Virus record (IMG/VR): IMGVR_UViG_3300032246_002410
Coordinates: 1-45,184 of that record
Direction: 5' to 3' (one strand)
Source of the DNA: a virus
DNA length: 45,184 nucleotides
Shown here: piece by piece, positions 35,101 through 43,734 of the stretch
Layout: every line of letters starts with the position of its first letter
Position numbering within the stretch: the first letter of the stretch is position 1
Position numbers and translations under genes: made by a program
Notes under the pieces: generated by a model
The model's input: only the letters and a program-made list of their open reading frames with translations
What the model was told of the DNA's origin: nothing
The model's database searches: none

Positions 35101-36458
35101 ACGTCTTTAAAAAAATCATCGTATTTTATCGGATTTGTTATTGGTGATGTTCCGGTTTTACCTAATGTTGGATTTTCCGCTAGTGCAATATTATATCTTG
35201 CAACTAAATCTGAAAGTTTTGATTTTGCTTCCGCCTTTGCTGCCTCATCTATGTTCGCTTTGAATGCATAAACATTTTGTCCCCCCTTTAAAACTATTGG
35301 TCTTATTTCACAATAGGTGTTGAACCACGATGATTCAGAACCTCTTACATTTGCAAAATAGTCTGTAAGTTTTTGTTTGTAAGTTCTAATATTTGTTAAT
35401 GGTTCAACATTTGACTTCTTGTATGAATTAACAATTGCCTGTTCAAAGTTCGAAAGTTTGTTCATTAATTGTTGAACCGTCAATTCAGGAAAATCAGGTG
35501 AAACCAATCCTTTGGCTTTATATTCACTGTAAATCTCAACAACTTTTTGATACCCTCTTTCAGAAACAATTTCTGCGGTGACATTATTAGTACTTGTTGT
35601 TCCAACACCAGACTTACCCAATTGAGTTGCGTCTTTTGATTCATTGGCATTTTGTCCCTCAGTTGGAGATTGTGTAATTTGAAATCTTTGAGAATACATG
35701 TGTGGAGCCGCCAATAAATGACCAAAAGCAATTTCATTTAAAATATTAAACTTATAACCCTTAAATTCCAATCTAACAACATAGTTACCACTATTTGTGT
35801 TGAATGACGCATTGAATGTTTGTAAATTTAATTGATATCTAATTGCCTGACCATAATAACCTTTTAGAGTCAAATAAAAAGGACAATATGGTAAGTTAAA
35901 AAAAGCAGAATATGGAGAATTGTTTCCAAGTTGAAATAAGGCTTTCCCTTGAATGTCTTCAAGCGTAATTGAAACACTTGGAATAAAGGATGTACTAGTT
36001 CTAATGTTAATACTTGTAATACCTAACAATCCTGTATCAATTACATTTGTTTCGTCTGCAACGCTATTTTTAAAATACGGTTTTTCTCCATTACCAAAAT
36101 TAATGACCGTTTCTTTAGGTTGATTAACTGCTTGAAATTTTGTGGCGTTTTCTCCTGTTAATTCATCATAATAACCTGTACCTAAAGAATTATTTTTAGT
36201 TGGTTTTAGAAAATTAATTTTAGCAACAGATATTGTTCTAATTCTATCCTCAGGACTTCCTCCTACCGATAATTTTGTTCTTGGGATAATTTCGGCTTCA
36301 AGATTTGCATACATAACCAAATTCTCGTGGTCTACAAGTCTTTCTCGGATTCTACCCATATTATCAATAGTCTTATTGGGGTCAACCACAATAAGATTAT
36401 TATAATCAAAATCCACCAATATATTCCCGCTGTTATCAGCTTGTAGATTACCTGCCAT
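29121..36458 (-). CDS. giant baseplate hub-like protein with GSSGTSG linker and IPT/TIG domain
   Basis: 2445 residues. An N-terminal block (about 100-240) has ITSINIRTSTSFIPSVSITL, PFYLTLKGYYG and VRLEFKGYKFNILNEIAFGH, the style of phage hub beta domains. Near residues 1840-1900 comes CLGNALLQPMMYFNLQHVPM, then GPYMIQDVEHVITPGTFETT and GVRQG, matching the C-terminal pattern of gp27/gpD-like hubs ('position, result, H-x-I-x-x-G-x-x-x-T'). Residues 2139-2184 are a (GSSGTSG) linker, and 2188-2271 form an IPT/TIG Ig fold (PSITSFTPTFGGENTILTIK). A last domain of about 170 residues follows. It overlaps the gp53-like gene by 11 bases. The size is far above T4 gp27, so several hub or spike functions may be fused. 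No lysozyme motif is evident. Confidence 0.78.
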   Translation of the reverse strand: MAGNLQADNSGNILVDFDYNNLIVVDPNKTIDNMGRIRERLVDHENLVMYANLEAEIIPRTKLSVGGSPEDRIRTISVAKINFLKPTKNNSLGTGYYDELTGENATKFQAVNQPKETVINFGNGEKPYFKNSVADETNVIDTGLLGITSINIRTSTSFIPSVSITLEDIQGKALFQLGNNSPYSAFFNLPYCPFYLTLKGYYGQAIRYQLNLQTFNASFNTNSGNYVVRLEFKGYKFNILNEIAFGHLLAAPHMYSQRFQITQSPTEGQNANESKDATQLGKSGVGTTSTNNVTAEIVSERGYQKVVEIYSEYKAKGLVSPDFPELTVQQLMNKLSNFEQAIVNSYKKSNVEPLTNIRTYKQKLTDYFANVRGSESSWFNTYCEIRPIVLKGGQNVYAFKANIDEAAKAEAKSKLSDLVARYNIALAENPTLGKTGTSPITNPIKYDDFFKDVNYSDISLDDTVRSQTGIVQPTTADTLNVVTKLLKQLKPTFEVEKNSTLDSFKSIVFPQYIVFEGDKKFDKNIADMETQANAKLSEVEGILSADLARKIEDKSTGLGFKPTVRNVIAVLMASAEAFIRLMDDVHTNAWNVKYDPIRKAAILDNPSSAPGSDTVQKVNISTSAQQSNQGLSTSQIPVYPWPQFFVETPEDKKGRFQLKYIADPSVVNVTKGYLYDKWPEVEFVEEYMRGLTQKFQNPLSQPSIGTENKTIITNVNVIEFPNEGIAYVNKEEIKFFYEIWERQYVTAFYSNYVRLLGNNNGTDVFQKYNTLCESSNIVKSLGASSPYLNVKLKNLAINAVNFPSTLETISNQGTGRAYQDFIRDFYVTPYLKAITEISFSILDVNNTGKIPQAAPEPKALNEIISGAYNSPIFLDTYPFTNPVWCLLNMSSSLFNTNDLVYNTNKTYKVFSDNNVIANFNDITNYSVNRPVTNFSYLKVSNPSDGLSNNTLNNFYTFRETKNFFPTEGYCYFPSPISTFTAQTTTSIINTPFFVNAIQNGVYNSRKSDPYPYVQGAYLFINSLPLISLRERYKTYADGNTTDLDYMASVFKKFGALHKVPYAWVLKMGSIWHRYKKYTDTGIDILDTAWKNFDYITNYDPVGGSVAHQYSYKVKGIDGQIRTDNIVLQSETTSKVQIQNGFYPKLVNDFNYFYNGYDLYQNYTNEEIQKSLNNGMRLFSIKESNINSVLQGNRYVDVQPFSVMLPDLIKNSNQSQVDCVPTNNSVGLEYYVVPSFGTALNQTVAQCINNNQTVIDLSNNQSMYNGTVRSLWAAPNYGYFDETTIVKPKPDSYMNYINPLNSSQSPMTLLSGDTYSKIEEVFSVFDKTILNQFEQEFLNFCKPNNTLNATLSIVGLGQSPIDINSNFKNFQALMRTLMTVPAQNGGTEEQYFKNTANTQAQVFASNIKSFMEYDVLLRYGNPGNYNRRVFNSFINKVTDPINFGFYQTGSLPTSGGTITLAQSQAKYPLQWVALKTEVGFSTIQNLRYSDRGSYITDFFVDNNIDFTVPNITLLSQLIKIYATRKLLDPTINSTVFKNQINTFINDGNNLQGLIINDTMSSIRTALKPYSELPEKVIQSVIDGQQSKVENYEIFKAVNDKWIAGGDYKTKTLFEDILFLDRASRNIGDTVIIDIFDLQNVLNQNAYNESMSVFTLISGILIKNNFNVMPLPAYVNFYNVQDVTGVNVAKSEGSLSFANNMWGTFLNVDYRDSGPKMICFYAGKPSEYLNLPKGNFRFRDDSFEMRRASENPLIENIQDKKDFGLSNRCVGFNVEIGIRNQNVFYSFQVSQDAGKATSESINTELNMINQANGRNVATQNVSLYNLYKQRSYKCQIQCLGNALLQPMMYFNLQHVPMFNGPYMIQDVEHVITPGTFETTLTGVRQGMFDLPAIDSFLQSINKNLLSKIEQAVLNKKDEAPNPAVATTDNGKAAKIVQEAAATTAAQNSCTAKLNPIYSEQGWVTDVAQTTSLSEKEFKDAIVQKTTNTILQTIIYCICYVRTHQTGPKTSAFVGVNNNFASVTLDLDYGNNNIYFTQAQKKYACLDVAKTNSTTKTTPNVLPIANFENVGRFIDFMISKLQPNLTRITQMGLTKYYVCYWPLTNLTEQYYDTNKDKEFTTVQATFEKAIKSANSLGLPDLDGTNGSSGTSGTSGSSGTSGTSGSSGTSGSSGTSGSSGTSGSSGTSACLPPSITSFTPTFGGENTILTIKGKQLDSVTAVTFNNNVNVINGLIKSQNGIQIIVTIPKISITTTQGIQISVKGQFGEGTSTNKFTYNPATTTTNAPAIPTDTTKASENTQKEISTSTSSTRQDGQTGSKVLLETETNGLKGMEKLVISINPETTGWRLNSQADLKLQLVTNKKGPNNTQIQSKSDIKKTALPGYVTDNLQEFKINNLEVINIALDYFTQEELNAASYLNGQVDVIAISANSGNPQTYYTASLVIYFNT
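29910..30034 (-). repeat. GSSGTSG linker repeat in hub-like protein
   Basis: About 40 codons of alternating GSSG and TSG units, the same peptide repertoire as the fibre tract at 1-1484 and in the same orientation. It joins the hub-like body to an IPT/TIG domain. Confidence 0.85.
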
Positions 36459-36771
36459 AATAATAAAAATAATTTTCTAACGCACCTTTATAGTCTTGTA
36501 ATGAAGCTATGAGAGGAAATGGAATAATCAATACTGCACCATCATAAATATTATTTTCTAACCCACCAAACTGAGGATTAGCTTGTAATATCAACCAACT
36601 AAAATATGGGGCATTATAAAATTCTTGAGAGACTTTATCCAACCTACTTTTAGCAACTTTATAAATATAAGTTTGGTCTGTTGGTTTTGATGGTATGTTA
36701 ACAAAAGGCACAACAGTTTGTTCACCGTTGATGATAAATTCACTGTATCGATTATAGTATGAATATGCCAT
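36448..36771 (-). CDS. LysM-like baseplate wedge protein, T4 gp53-like
   Basis: 107 residues. The middle has a LysM-like pattern: SRLDKVSQEFYNAPYFSWLI, then LQANPQFGGLENNIYDGAVL and IIPFPL. In T4, gp53 carries such a fold and links baseplate wedges. The start at ATG 36771 shares one base with the preceding stop (TAATG), and the end overlaps the hub-like gene by 11 bases. The C-terminus is Tyr-rich (ENYFYYYGR). The alternative is a P2 gpX-like tail protein, which has the same fold and a similar place. Confidence 0.78.
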   Translation of the reverse strand: MAYSYYNRYSEFIINGEQTVVPFVNIPSKPTDQTYIYKVAKSRLDKVSQEFYNAPYFSWLILQANPQFGGLENNIYDGAVLIIPFPLIASLQDYKGALENYFYYYGR

Positions 36772-39700
36772 TAGTTAAGTTTTAATTTTGCTACGTATAC
36801 TTGAGCCTTATCTTCGTTATTCCAACTTATTTTATTCGTATTTGCTAAAACTCGTCCCAAACCATTAATTAGTTCTTTTTGACTATCAGTTGGGGATGTT
36901 GATTTTTCATACGTAAATTCTCTTGCCTTAGAAGGGAATGGGGTATATTTTATGAAGTCTTTCAATACACCTTTTTCCATATTATCAATGAACGTATTTG
37001 TTATTGTATTTTCCTCGGTGAACTTAGGCTTTGCAATTTGCAACCAATATCCGTCAAACTGCGCTTCAACATCCATACTTCCAGTACCAAGTATATCCGT
37101 ATTCTTAATTATATTACCAATTATTGCATTCTTAAAGGTTTGATATCTTTTATCATCAGTTATTTCTGGAGATAATATCATATACATTCTTCTAAATGAT
37201 TTATAATCAAATTCGGTATCCAAACTAAATGGTATAAAGACATTTGGTTTTAAGTACTTTTCATAAGTTGTTTGTTCACCATCATCACCGTATAATAATT
37301 TACCTTTAAATGTTTTAGAACCATAAGTAAAACTATTTTCTTTTATTACCGCAACATAATATGCGGAAACGCTTACACCAATTTTTCTTATATCTTGTTC
37401 TAATTCAATAAATGTATTGGCTGCTTCATCAGTTTTATAAACATTTTTTGTTGTTCCACTAATGTTGTATATTTTAACATTACCATTTTTTTCTTGTAAT
37501 CCATCAGTACCAACACCAGACCCTGTCGATACCTCAAAGGGTAAGACGTTAGCTCTTGTAAGATATTGAATATAAGTTTGTTGTTGGTTAGTAATATCTT
37601 GATTTAAAGTTGAAACCGCATTTTGATAACTACCCTTTTTACCAATCACAAAATTTTTCAAATTCATTCTTAATTGTCTTATTACTTTAGGACTGAATCC
37701 CTTGTTAGTGGACATAAAATTGATAAATCTATCTTGAGTCGTTTTGTCATCACTTTCGATATCAGCAACGTAGTCATTGAAAATATTATCAACTCTGTTT
37801 TGTATGTTTGCTGGTTTACCTACTATTAAAACATCTTTCGATGTGTCAGACAACAATTTTCCGTTAGTATAATTTCTTTCACAAGTCCAATTCTGTAACA
37901 TAGCATTGTTATATTGCTTCACGCATTCTTTACTCTTATTGACAAATGTTTGGAAATAGGTTTGTGTTTGAGCAACAAACTCATCCATATATTTTTTGTA
38001 ATTAATAGTACCCGTTTCTCCTGTTGTTGTAATTAAATTTAACGTTACTTCACCAATCGTATTTTCATTTGTTTGTGGGTTGTTGTCTTGGGTTTGATTA
38101 ACTGTTGGTGGTGGTGGTTGTGCTCCAATAGATTTTAAGAAGTCTTTATCAATAACTTTATAACTATCATCGGTAACATCCGCTCTTTCGTCATACATTT
38201 CTGTGTTAGCATAGTAGTTGAATGTTAACGCGTTTTGTAATTTGTCCACAGATTCTTTTAGTCCACTACCTCCAACAAAATTAAAACCCATTGTTACATT
38301 GGCAATCATTGGCTGAATACCAATACCTTCTGGATTGATGTCTAATTCCTCATAAGTAAGTGCCAATGATGTTGGAATAATTTTTGTATTATAAAAATCA
38401 CCAATTCTTAAAACACAAACTGGTGGAGCACCAAACGCTGTATTAACCGCATTATTATATTGAAGTTCGTTTGTTTGTCCAACGGTTTTGATTGTTGGGA
38501 TTGTATCACCAGGTCTCATACATTGTTGTAGGAATGTTAATCTTGTATTTAAACCTTCTGGTGTCATTGAGTGAAACGCTGGTTGGAAAAACTTTAACTT
38601 CTCTTTAAGGTTATCGTAAACCATCGGTGTTTCTTCTTTGATAGTTTCAAAGTAGTTACACTCAGATAATAAAGACCTCAGCACTCTTTTGGTTATATTA
38701 TCTTTTTCAACCCATTTTTCTTCGACTTTTTGGACAGTTGTTGTTACAGGGGTCACTGTACCAACAAGAACATCTTGTGTAGTACCTGGTTGTTTTTGTT
38801 GTACAGGTTCGGCCGGTGGTTGCGCTGGCGTTTGATTTAAATTTGTAGCATTCACTTTAATAGACGCTCTTCTACAAGCCATTGCATTTGTTGTATAAAC
38901 CTCAGTAGATGACATACTATCACCTCCTTTAGCCTTTGAATCATTATCCGTACAACTTAATGTGGGCCCCTTTATAAATTTTTTAGCTTGGTCATCATAT
39001 TGTAAAACACTTGTTACCGATTCACCCGCTCCAACACCAGCAACAACAAGTAACTTTTTATCATCATACAATTTACTTGTTGCGGCATTTGTCTTGAAAT
39101 ATTGTATTACAGCATTAATTCTTCTTTGTGATAAATCTTTATTATATTGTATTGTTGCAGGTGCAGAACAACTAGAATCCACCGTAATTGTCATAGTTGA
39201 TTCAGGGGTTGCATTAATAAAATCCTTTGCAATTAAATTACATAATTCTTGAATTTTGGTATAGTTAGTGGTAACCACACTATTAAAGAATGATGTTGTT
39301 TCCTTTGTTGTTGATTGTTTTGTGTAAGCCCCACTTAAAACATTAGTACTATATGCCGCGTATTCTGTCGCAAAATTTGCTGGTAGTTCGCCTTTCTTTG
39401 GTACATCATTTTCAAAATAAAATCCCATATTATTATATTCGTCAAATGTGATTTTTGGATTGTTTGGTGATACAGGTTGTGTACTAGGTGTTGAATTATT
39501 TCCAGTTTCAATTGTTTTAATTGCGTAAGTCAATTGTTCCTTTGTCATTTCTTTTGAAGAAATCATTTGTTGTAACTGATACAAATCATTTGGATTGATT
39601 GTATAATATTTCTTAGCTAATTCATATAAATCATAAGTTCTACATCCCGCAAAGAATGAATCAATAATACTATCTATTCTTCCTTTGTTTGATTCGTTCT

Positions 39701-41807
39701 TTAATACTTTATCAACAATAACATTTAATACTGATGGGTGGTCAACAACGATTTTCCAAGTAAGACTACCTGTTCTATTTGTATTAATATATGTATAAAT
39801 TGGTTCAGGTCTTCCAAGGAAATCATTACCTTTCCATTGAGCTTGGACGTTTTCATTGAAAGTTAAACCATAAGGTGGAAACCACATTACTCTACCACCA
39901 TTAGGTCCTCTCTCACAAACCGCCAAGTCTGCAACAGAAAAACCAGGTGTATTTGATGTTCTCCACGCCAAATTTTCAATTGAGAACATATATTTTTTGG
40001 CGTAGGCGTCGTTAACTGTTCCAATAAGGTTAGTTGAATCTTGTCCTCCTTCTTGTTTGTTAGGATAGATATTTAAGTTCCAAGTCTTATCCATAACAGA
40101 ATAAGCAAACCTTCTACCCTCGGTTGTCATCCCGTTCTTTTTCTGTAAATCATTATACTGTAAGTAAGGAGTATCTTTAGCAAAAATACGACAATATTCA
40201 GTTCCCACTTCTTGTCCAATCGCACCAACATAGGTTAATACTTTAGAACCCTTCGTAATCTCTTTATAACCGTCATGGAAGACCTTACTCACTTGGTCAA
40301 TGGCATTACCGACATGTTGTAATCTCCTTCCTCCTTGAGGTTGGCTGTTGATAAGTCTTTGAGTGTCATCAAGGATTGAACCTTCTCTATAAGTTCTATT
40401 TGTTGATTCTGTGCTGTCGTAAGATGAAGGTTTAAAGTCTTGGTCTTGAGACATAATCTCTCCACCAATACCAACGTGTTTACCAGCATTACCTTTATAC
40501 TTTGGAGATACCCAAGTAAATCCACCTTCAATACCACCACCACTACTATATGTCGGTCCGTTAGCACCAAGTCTCACATCCTTACTTGGTCCCTCATATA
40601 ACTGAGCTAACTCCTGTGGACCATACACCGGTGATTGTTGTTCTTGACCAAACTGATTAACAGGAATATCACCACCTGGTGAAAATACTCTTGATGGGTC
40701 AGATGTTGTCGAACCTACGTAGAAGTTACTATTGTTTGTTGTTGAACCAACAAGGGCTCCAGCAACTCTATCAAATAAAGTTCTATCATAACTTGGCTTA
40801 TACTTGTTGTAGTCAATGTTTCCGAATAATCTCGACTTTTGACCACCACCCGTATTGTTTAAAAATAATTGTGAACCTGTCTTATCCCCACCTAATAATC
40901 TACTAAATGATTTACCTACAGATGTTTTAAGGAAAGCAGCGCTTAATTGTTGAATTGTTGTTGGTTGACCTGAATTGATACTTGCATCGAAGTATGAACC
41001 AGGGATTGTAGATGTTGGGATGGTACTACCCGCAAGTCTTAAAGCAAAGTCTGTTGCCGCTATTAGTGGGTTTGCCGGTGATGTGATGGTGTAATTAGGT
41101 TCAATCAAAGGAACTCTACCTGTAACCAAATTCAATACATCAGTACCACTTCTTACATTAAACGCATTGGCTCTACCTACAGTTTGTTGGATAATACCTG
41201 TTGCAATTCTTTCTTCAAAACCCTTTCTTAAGGTGTAAGCACCCAAACGAGCAAGATAAGAGTCAGAACTTAATAGACCGTTACTACCTTGAGGGTCTGG
41301 TGATAATAATATCCCCACAGGTCCATAAGATGATGGATTAAAGTTGGGGTATGGTTGGTTGTTATAATATCTTAAACTACCGTTGGCATCAATTGTTTCA
41401 AATGTTTGAATAAATTCGGCACTATCATATAGTTGTTCCGCACCACTACCGAAGGCGTTAACCTTTCTCCAATTCTTTGATTCAGGTGCTGCTTCATCAA
41501 GAATTTTAGCGTCTTGGAAACCATATTCACCCTCGTTAGATTTGGTATTTAAATTACCGTTGGGGTCAGGAACTTGTTGATACCCACCCTCATTACCATA
41601 TTGGTTTAACGGGTACAACTTATTTGCAAATGATGGCTCATCTATAAGTTGGTCAGGACTATCTACAACTGAAGTATCAGACTGAACATATTCATAGTTA
41701 GTCCCAAACGTAGGTCTATTTGGCGCCTTAGCATAAGGGGTCAAATTTCTCGTGATGAGTTTCTTTCTGAACGCTTCCGAACTAACTAAATCTAAGGGAC
41801 TACCCAT
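36771..41807 (-). CDS. giant tail tube-baseplate junction protein with OmpA-like domain
   Basis: 1678 residues. Residues 1-560 are Gly/Ser/Asn-rich. At about 640-690 the segment MWFPPYGLTFNENVQAQW, then FLGRPEPIYTYINTNRTGSL resembles the 'F-P-P ... W ... G-R-x-x-P-I ... T-x-R' motif of gp48-type tube initiators. A second similar block lies near 1160-1230 (VCVLRIGDFYNTKIIPTSLA, then NVTMGFNFVGG). Between them, residues 850-987 form an OmpA C-terminal-like domain: TITVDSSCSAPATIQYNKDL, SQRRINAVIQYF, LVVAGVGAGES, ending ACRRASIKV. OmpA domains bind peptidoglycan, and the Asp and Arg positions of the binding site appear kept. TATTTATA lies 13 nt before the ATG at 41807. The gene heads a three-gene unit. 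The junction role is inferred. Confidence 0.75.
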   Translation of the reverse strand: MGSPLDLVSSEAFRKKLITRNLTPYAKAPNRPTFGTNYEYVQSDTSVVDSPDQLIDEPSFANKLYPLNQYGNEGGYQQVPDPNGNLNTKSNEGEYGFQDAKILDEAAPESKNWRKVNAFGSGAEQLYDSAEFIQTFETIDANGSLRYYNNQPYPNFNPSSYGPVGILLSPDPQGSNGLLSSDSYLARLGAYTLRKGFEERIATGIIQQTVGRANAFNVRSGTDVLNLVTGRVPLIEPNYTITSPANPLIAATDFALRLAGSTIPTSTIPGSYFDASINSGQPTTIQQLSAAFLKTSVGKSFSRLLGGDKTGSQLFLNNTGGGQKSRLFGNIDYNKYKPSYDRTLFDRVAGALVGSTTNNSNFYVGSTTSDPSRVFSPGGDIPVNQFGQEQQSPVYGPQELAQLYEGPSKDVRLGANGPTYSSGGGIEGGFTWVSPKYKGNAGKHVGIGGEIMSQDQDFKPSSYDSTESTNRTYREGSILDDTQRLINSQPQGGRRLQHVGNAIDQVSKVFHDGYKEITKGSKVLTYVGAIGQEVGTEYCRIFAKDTPYLQYNDLQKKNGMTTEGRRFAYSVMDKTWNLNIYPNKQEGGQDSTNLIGTVNDAYAKKYMFSIENLAWRTSNTPGFSVADLAVCERGPNGGRVMWFPPYGLTFNENVQAQWKGNDFLGRPEPIYTYINTNRTGSLTWKIVVDHPSVLNVIVDKVLKNESNKGRIDSIIDSFFAGCRTYDLYELAKKYYTINPNDLYQLQQMISSKEMTKEQLTYAIKTIETGNNSTPSTQPVSPNNPKITFDEYNNMGFYFENDVPKKGELPANFATEYAAYSTNVLSGAYTKQSTTKETTSFFNSVVTTNYTKIQELCNLIAKDFINATPESTMTITVDSSCSAPATIQYNKDLSQRRINAVIQYFKTNAATSKLYDDKKLLVVAGVGAGESVTSVLQYDDQAKKFIKGPTLSCTDNDSKAKGGDSMSSTEVYTTNAMACRRASIKVNATNLNQTPAQPPAEPVQQKQPGTTQDVLVGTVTPVTTTVQKVEEKWVEKDNITKRVLRSLLSECNYFETIKEETPMVYDNLKEKLKFFQPAFHSMTPEGLNTRLTFLQQCMRPGDTIPTIKTVGQTNELQYNNAVNTAFGAPPVCVLRIGDFYNTKIIPTSLALTYEELDINPEGIGIQPMIANVTMGFNFVGGSGLKESVDKLQNALTFNYYANTEMYDERADVTDDSYKVIDKDFLKSIGAQPPPPTVNQTQDNNPQTNENTIGEVTLNLITTTGETGTINYKKYMDEFVAQTQTYFQTFVNKSKECVKQYNNAMLQNWTCERNYTNGKLLSDTSKDVLIVGKPANIQNRVDNIFNDYVADIESDDKTTQDRFINFMSTNKGFSPKVIRQLRMNLKNFVIGKKGSYQNAVSTLNQDITNQQQTYIQYLTRANVLPFEVSTGSGVGTDGLQEKNGNVKIYNISGTTKNVYKTDEAANTFIELEQDIRKIGVSVSAYYVAVIKENSFTYGSKTFKGKLLYGDDGEQTTYEKYLKPNVFIPFSLDTEFDYKSFRRMYMILSPEITDDKRYQTFKNAIIGNIIKNTDILGTGSMDVEAQFDGYWLQIAKPKFTEENTITNTFIDNMEKGVLKDFIKYTPFPSKAREFTYEKSTSPTDSQKELINGLGRVLANTNKISWNNEDKAQVYVAKLKLN

Positions 41808-41820
41808 TCAATACTTTTAT

Positions 41821-41828
41821 TATAAATA
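41821..41828 (-). promoter_or_regulatory. TATTTATA element before the 1678-aa gene
   Basis: Coding strand CCTATTTATAATAAAAG, ending 13 nt before the ATG at 41807. Confidence 0.55.
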
Positions 41829-41856
41829 GGTTAATTGATAATTTTCTGAAGTGAAA

Positions 41857-43695
41857 TTACTTCGTCTTTTCTTTTTGTCTGTTTTTTTCTTGAACATAGT
41901 TGTATATCTGCTCTTTGAATTTTTCACTATTCAAGAAGTCTGTAAGGTATTGTGTACTAACACCAGGTGGGGCATCTACTTTGAAGGTAATCGTTCCGCT
42001 ATAATCAACAGTTTGATTTACCGTTGATGTTAATGTTTTGTCTTTGCTTGTAACATTTGTAAACTCGTCTGTTCCCTCAAGTAAGGCCGATTTTCCGCTG
42101 GCAGGTTTTACTGTTACCCCGCTTTTGGTTCCCGTTGTTGTTGCGGCTTTCTTACCAAAATCAGTTTTATCAACATATGACTCAAGGCCTCTTAACGCTT
42201 TATTTGCTAAGTCACCAATTTCTGAAGACCTGTAACTCACATCTTTACCCTTAATATCTTTATAAACAGAAATACCAAGTTGTTCAACAATTTTTTTAAC
42301 TTCATCACCTTGTTTTCCAAACTTAGTACCTAAATCTTTCATTACATCACCCATAGATTTACCATCAGTTTTCACTAATTCTTTAGCAGCATCTCTGATT
42401 GAATTAGAAACAGTCTCAAATTGTTTATTAAAAATTTCGGTTCTACCAACTTTATCAGATAAAATTCCTGTTGGTGTTGTTGTAATTTTTCTAAACGCTT
42501 CAAGGTTATCTTTAACCACTGATGTTCCAACAGCACCTCTAATAATCGCACCTTTAATTGCCGCAACATCATTTTTAATAACTTCACTTGTTGTCATACC
42601 AGCTCTGGCAATTTCTTCCATTGTTTTGGGCTGATTCTTTTGTTCAGTAATTAACTTATTAAATTCTTCTTGTGTTACATCCGCAAGGTTTTTAGTTTGT
42701 TGGTCATTAATTTTAACAACATAGTTACCTGTTGAATCCATTTCAGCCAAATTACTTAAGAATTGCTTATCTGATTCATCTTTGAATGTGATGCTAGGGC
42801 TAATTTGTGATAATCTCTTATCGAGTTCTGCTGCCGCCAATCCAGTTTTAGTTAAACTTTCATAGCTCATATTAGTTTCTGTAGCTAACTGTCTAAGAGT
42901 TAACATCCCTTGAGGGTTAATTCTAAATGATTTTGTTTTTTCATCGAAGTAAGTGTATTGCTTACTTATTTTTGAAATACTTTCTTGTAATGCACCGGGG
43001 TCGTTAATTGATTGATTCATTAACGCAAATGGGTCAACAAGGTTTCCGGCAGTAACACCCAATCTTTGAAATGCGGATGCCATTTCAATTGCATTTTCAG
43101 GGTTCATCATCCTATCAGCAAAATCAAGAGTTGTACGCATATCACTCTTCAATTGTGCCGCTCTTGCCGCCATTTTTGATAACCCTTGAACCCCTCCGTC
43201 AAAATTAAACTTATTGAGTGCTGACGCGTTATTAACAACGTCTGTCATCACCTCTCTTGCATTCAAACCTAAATCCCTAACATTCATTGTCGCCTCTTCC
43301 AACTGACCACCAATGACTCCAAATTGGATTCCAACGCTTTCAAAACTTTTAACAATGTTTCCAACATCACCACCTATCGCCTTTGTTGTAGCATATAATT
43401 TAGCAACACTATCCGCAGATGCTAAGGTATTTTTACCTGTTGCAACCGCAATATCTTTCATTACTTCGAGGGTCTGTTGGAAGTTAGCACCAAGTCTTCT
43501 CATTCTTGGAGCGGCTTCATTAACAGCACTCATCATCTCACTTACTCTGGCACGAGATTGTGAAAAAGCTTTGGTAAGTTCATTACCCGCTTCAATCATT
43601 TGCCCAACAGCACCTATCCATTCGTCTGTGCCAAAGGATATCGCTTTCGACATTTCTTTACCATAATCTTCCGCGGATTGTTTGTTATCTGCCAT
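41857..43695 (-). CDS. tape measure protein candidate
   Basis: 612 residues, mostly helical and Ala/Lys/Asp-rich. The N-terminal 130 residues look like a continuous coiled coil (MIEAGNELTKAFSQSRARVS, MMSAVNEAAPRMRRLGANFQ). The pattern in DLGLNAREVMTDVVNNASAL and QGLSKMAARAAQLKSDMRTT resembles tape measure proteins. The C-terminus is Lys-rich (KEQIYNYVQEKNRQKEKTK). It follows tail tube and chaperone genes, the canonical site. No membrane segment or peptidase motif is visible. Using the usual 0.15 nm per residue, the tail would be about 90 nm. TATTTATA ends 14 nt before the ATG at 43695. The main alternative is a T4 gp29-like hub protein, the same functional class. Confidence 0.75.
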   Translation of the reverse strand: MADNKQSAEDYGKEMSKAISFGTDEWIGAVGQMIEAGNELTKAFSQSRARVSEMMSAVNEAAPRMRRLGANFQQTLEVMKDIAVATGKNTLASADSVAKLYATTKAIGGDVGNIVKSFESVGIQFGVIGGQLEEATMNVRDLGLNAREVMTDVVNNASALNKFNFDGGVQGLSKMAARAAQLKSDMRTTLDFADRMMNPENAIEMASAFQRLGVTAGNLVDPFALMNQSINDPGALQESISKISKQYTYFDEKTKSFRINPQGMLTLRQLATETNMSYESLTKTGLAAAELDKRLSQISPSITFKDESDKQFLSNLAEMDSTGNYVVKINDQQTKNLADVTQEEFNKLITEQKNQPKTMEEIARAGMTTSEVIKNDVAAIKGAIIRGAVGTSVVKDNLEAFRKITTTPTGILSDKVGRTEIFNKQFETVSNSIRDAAKELVKTDGKSMGDVMKDLGTKFGKQGDEVKKIVEQLGISVYKDIKGKDVSYRSSEIGDLANKALRGLESYVDKTDFGKKAATTTGTKSGVTVKPASGKSALLEGTDEFTNVTSKDKTLTSTVNQTVDYSGTITFKVDAPPGVSTQYLTDFLNSEKFKEQIYNYVQEKNRQKEKTK

Positions 43696-43709
43696 TCAAG
43701 TGTTTTTCT

Positions 43710-43717
43710 TATAAATA
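43710..43717 (-). promoter_or_regulatory. TATTTATA element before the tape measure gene
   Basis: Coding strand TCTATTTATAAGAAAAAC, ending 14 nt before the ATG at 43695, in the short gap after the small +1-frame gene. Confidence 0.55.
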
Positions 43718-43734
43718 GAAGAAGGACTATTTTT

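Noticed and set aside
41821-41828. Plus-strand TATAAATA read as T4-type late promoters firing rightwards
   Set aside because: At all sites the next gene start lies on the opposite strand at a regular distance, and no plus-strand genes exist. A coding-strand role of TATTTATA explains the spacing better, though antisense transcription is not excluded.
41831-41856. Weak GAAGT/ACTTC inverted repeat after the tape measure gene as terminator
   Set aside because: The stem has only 5 bp and no U tract follows it.
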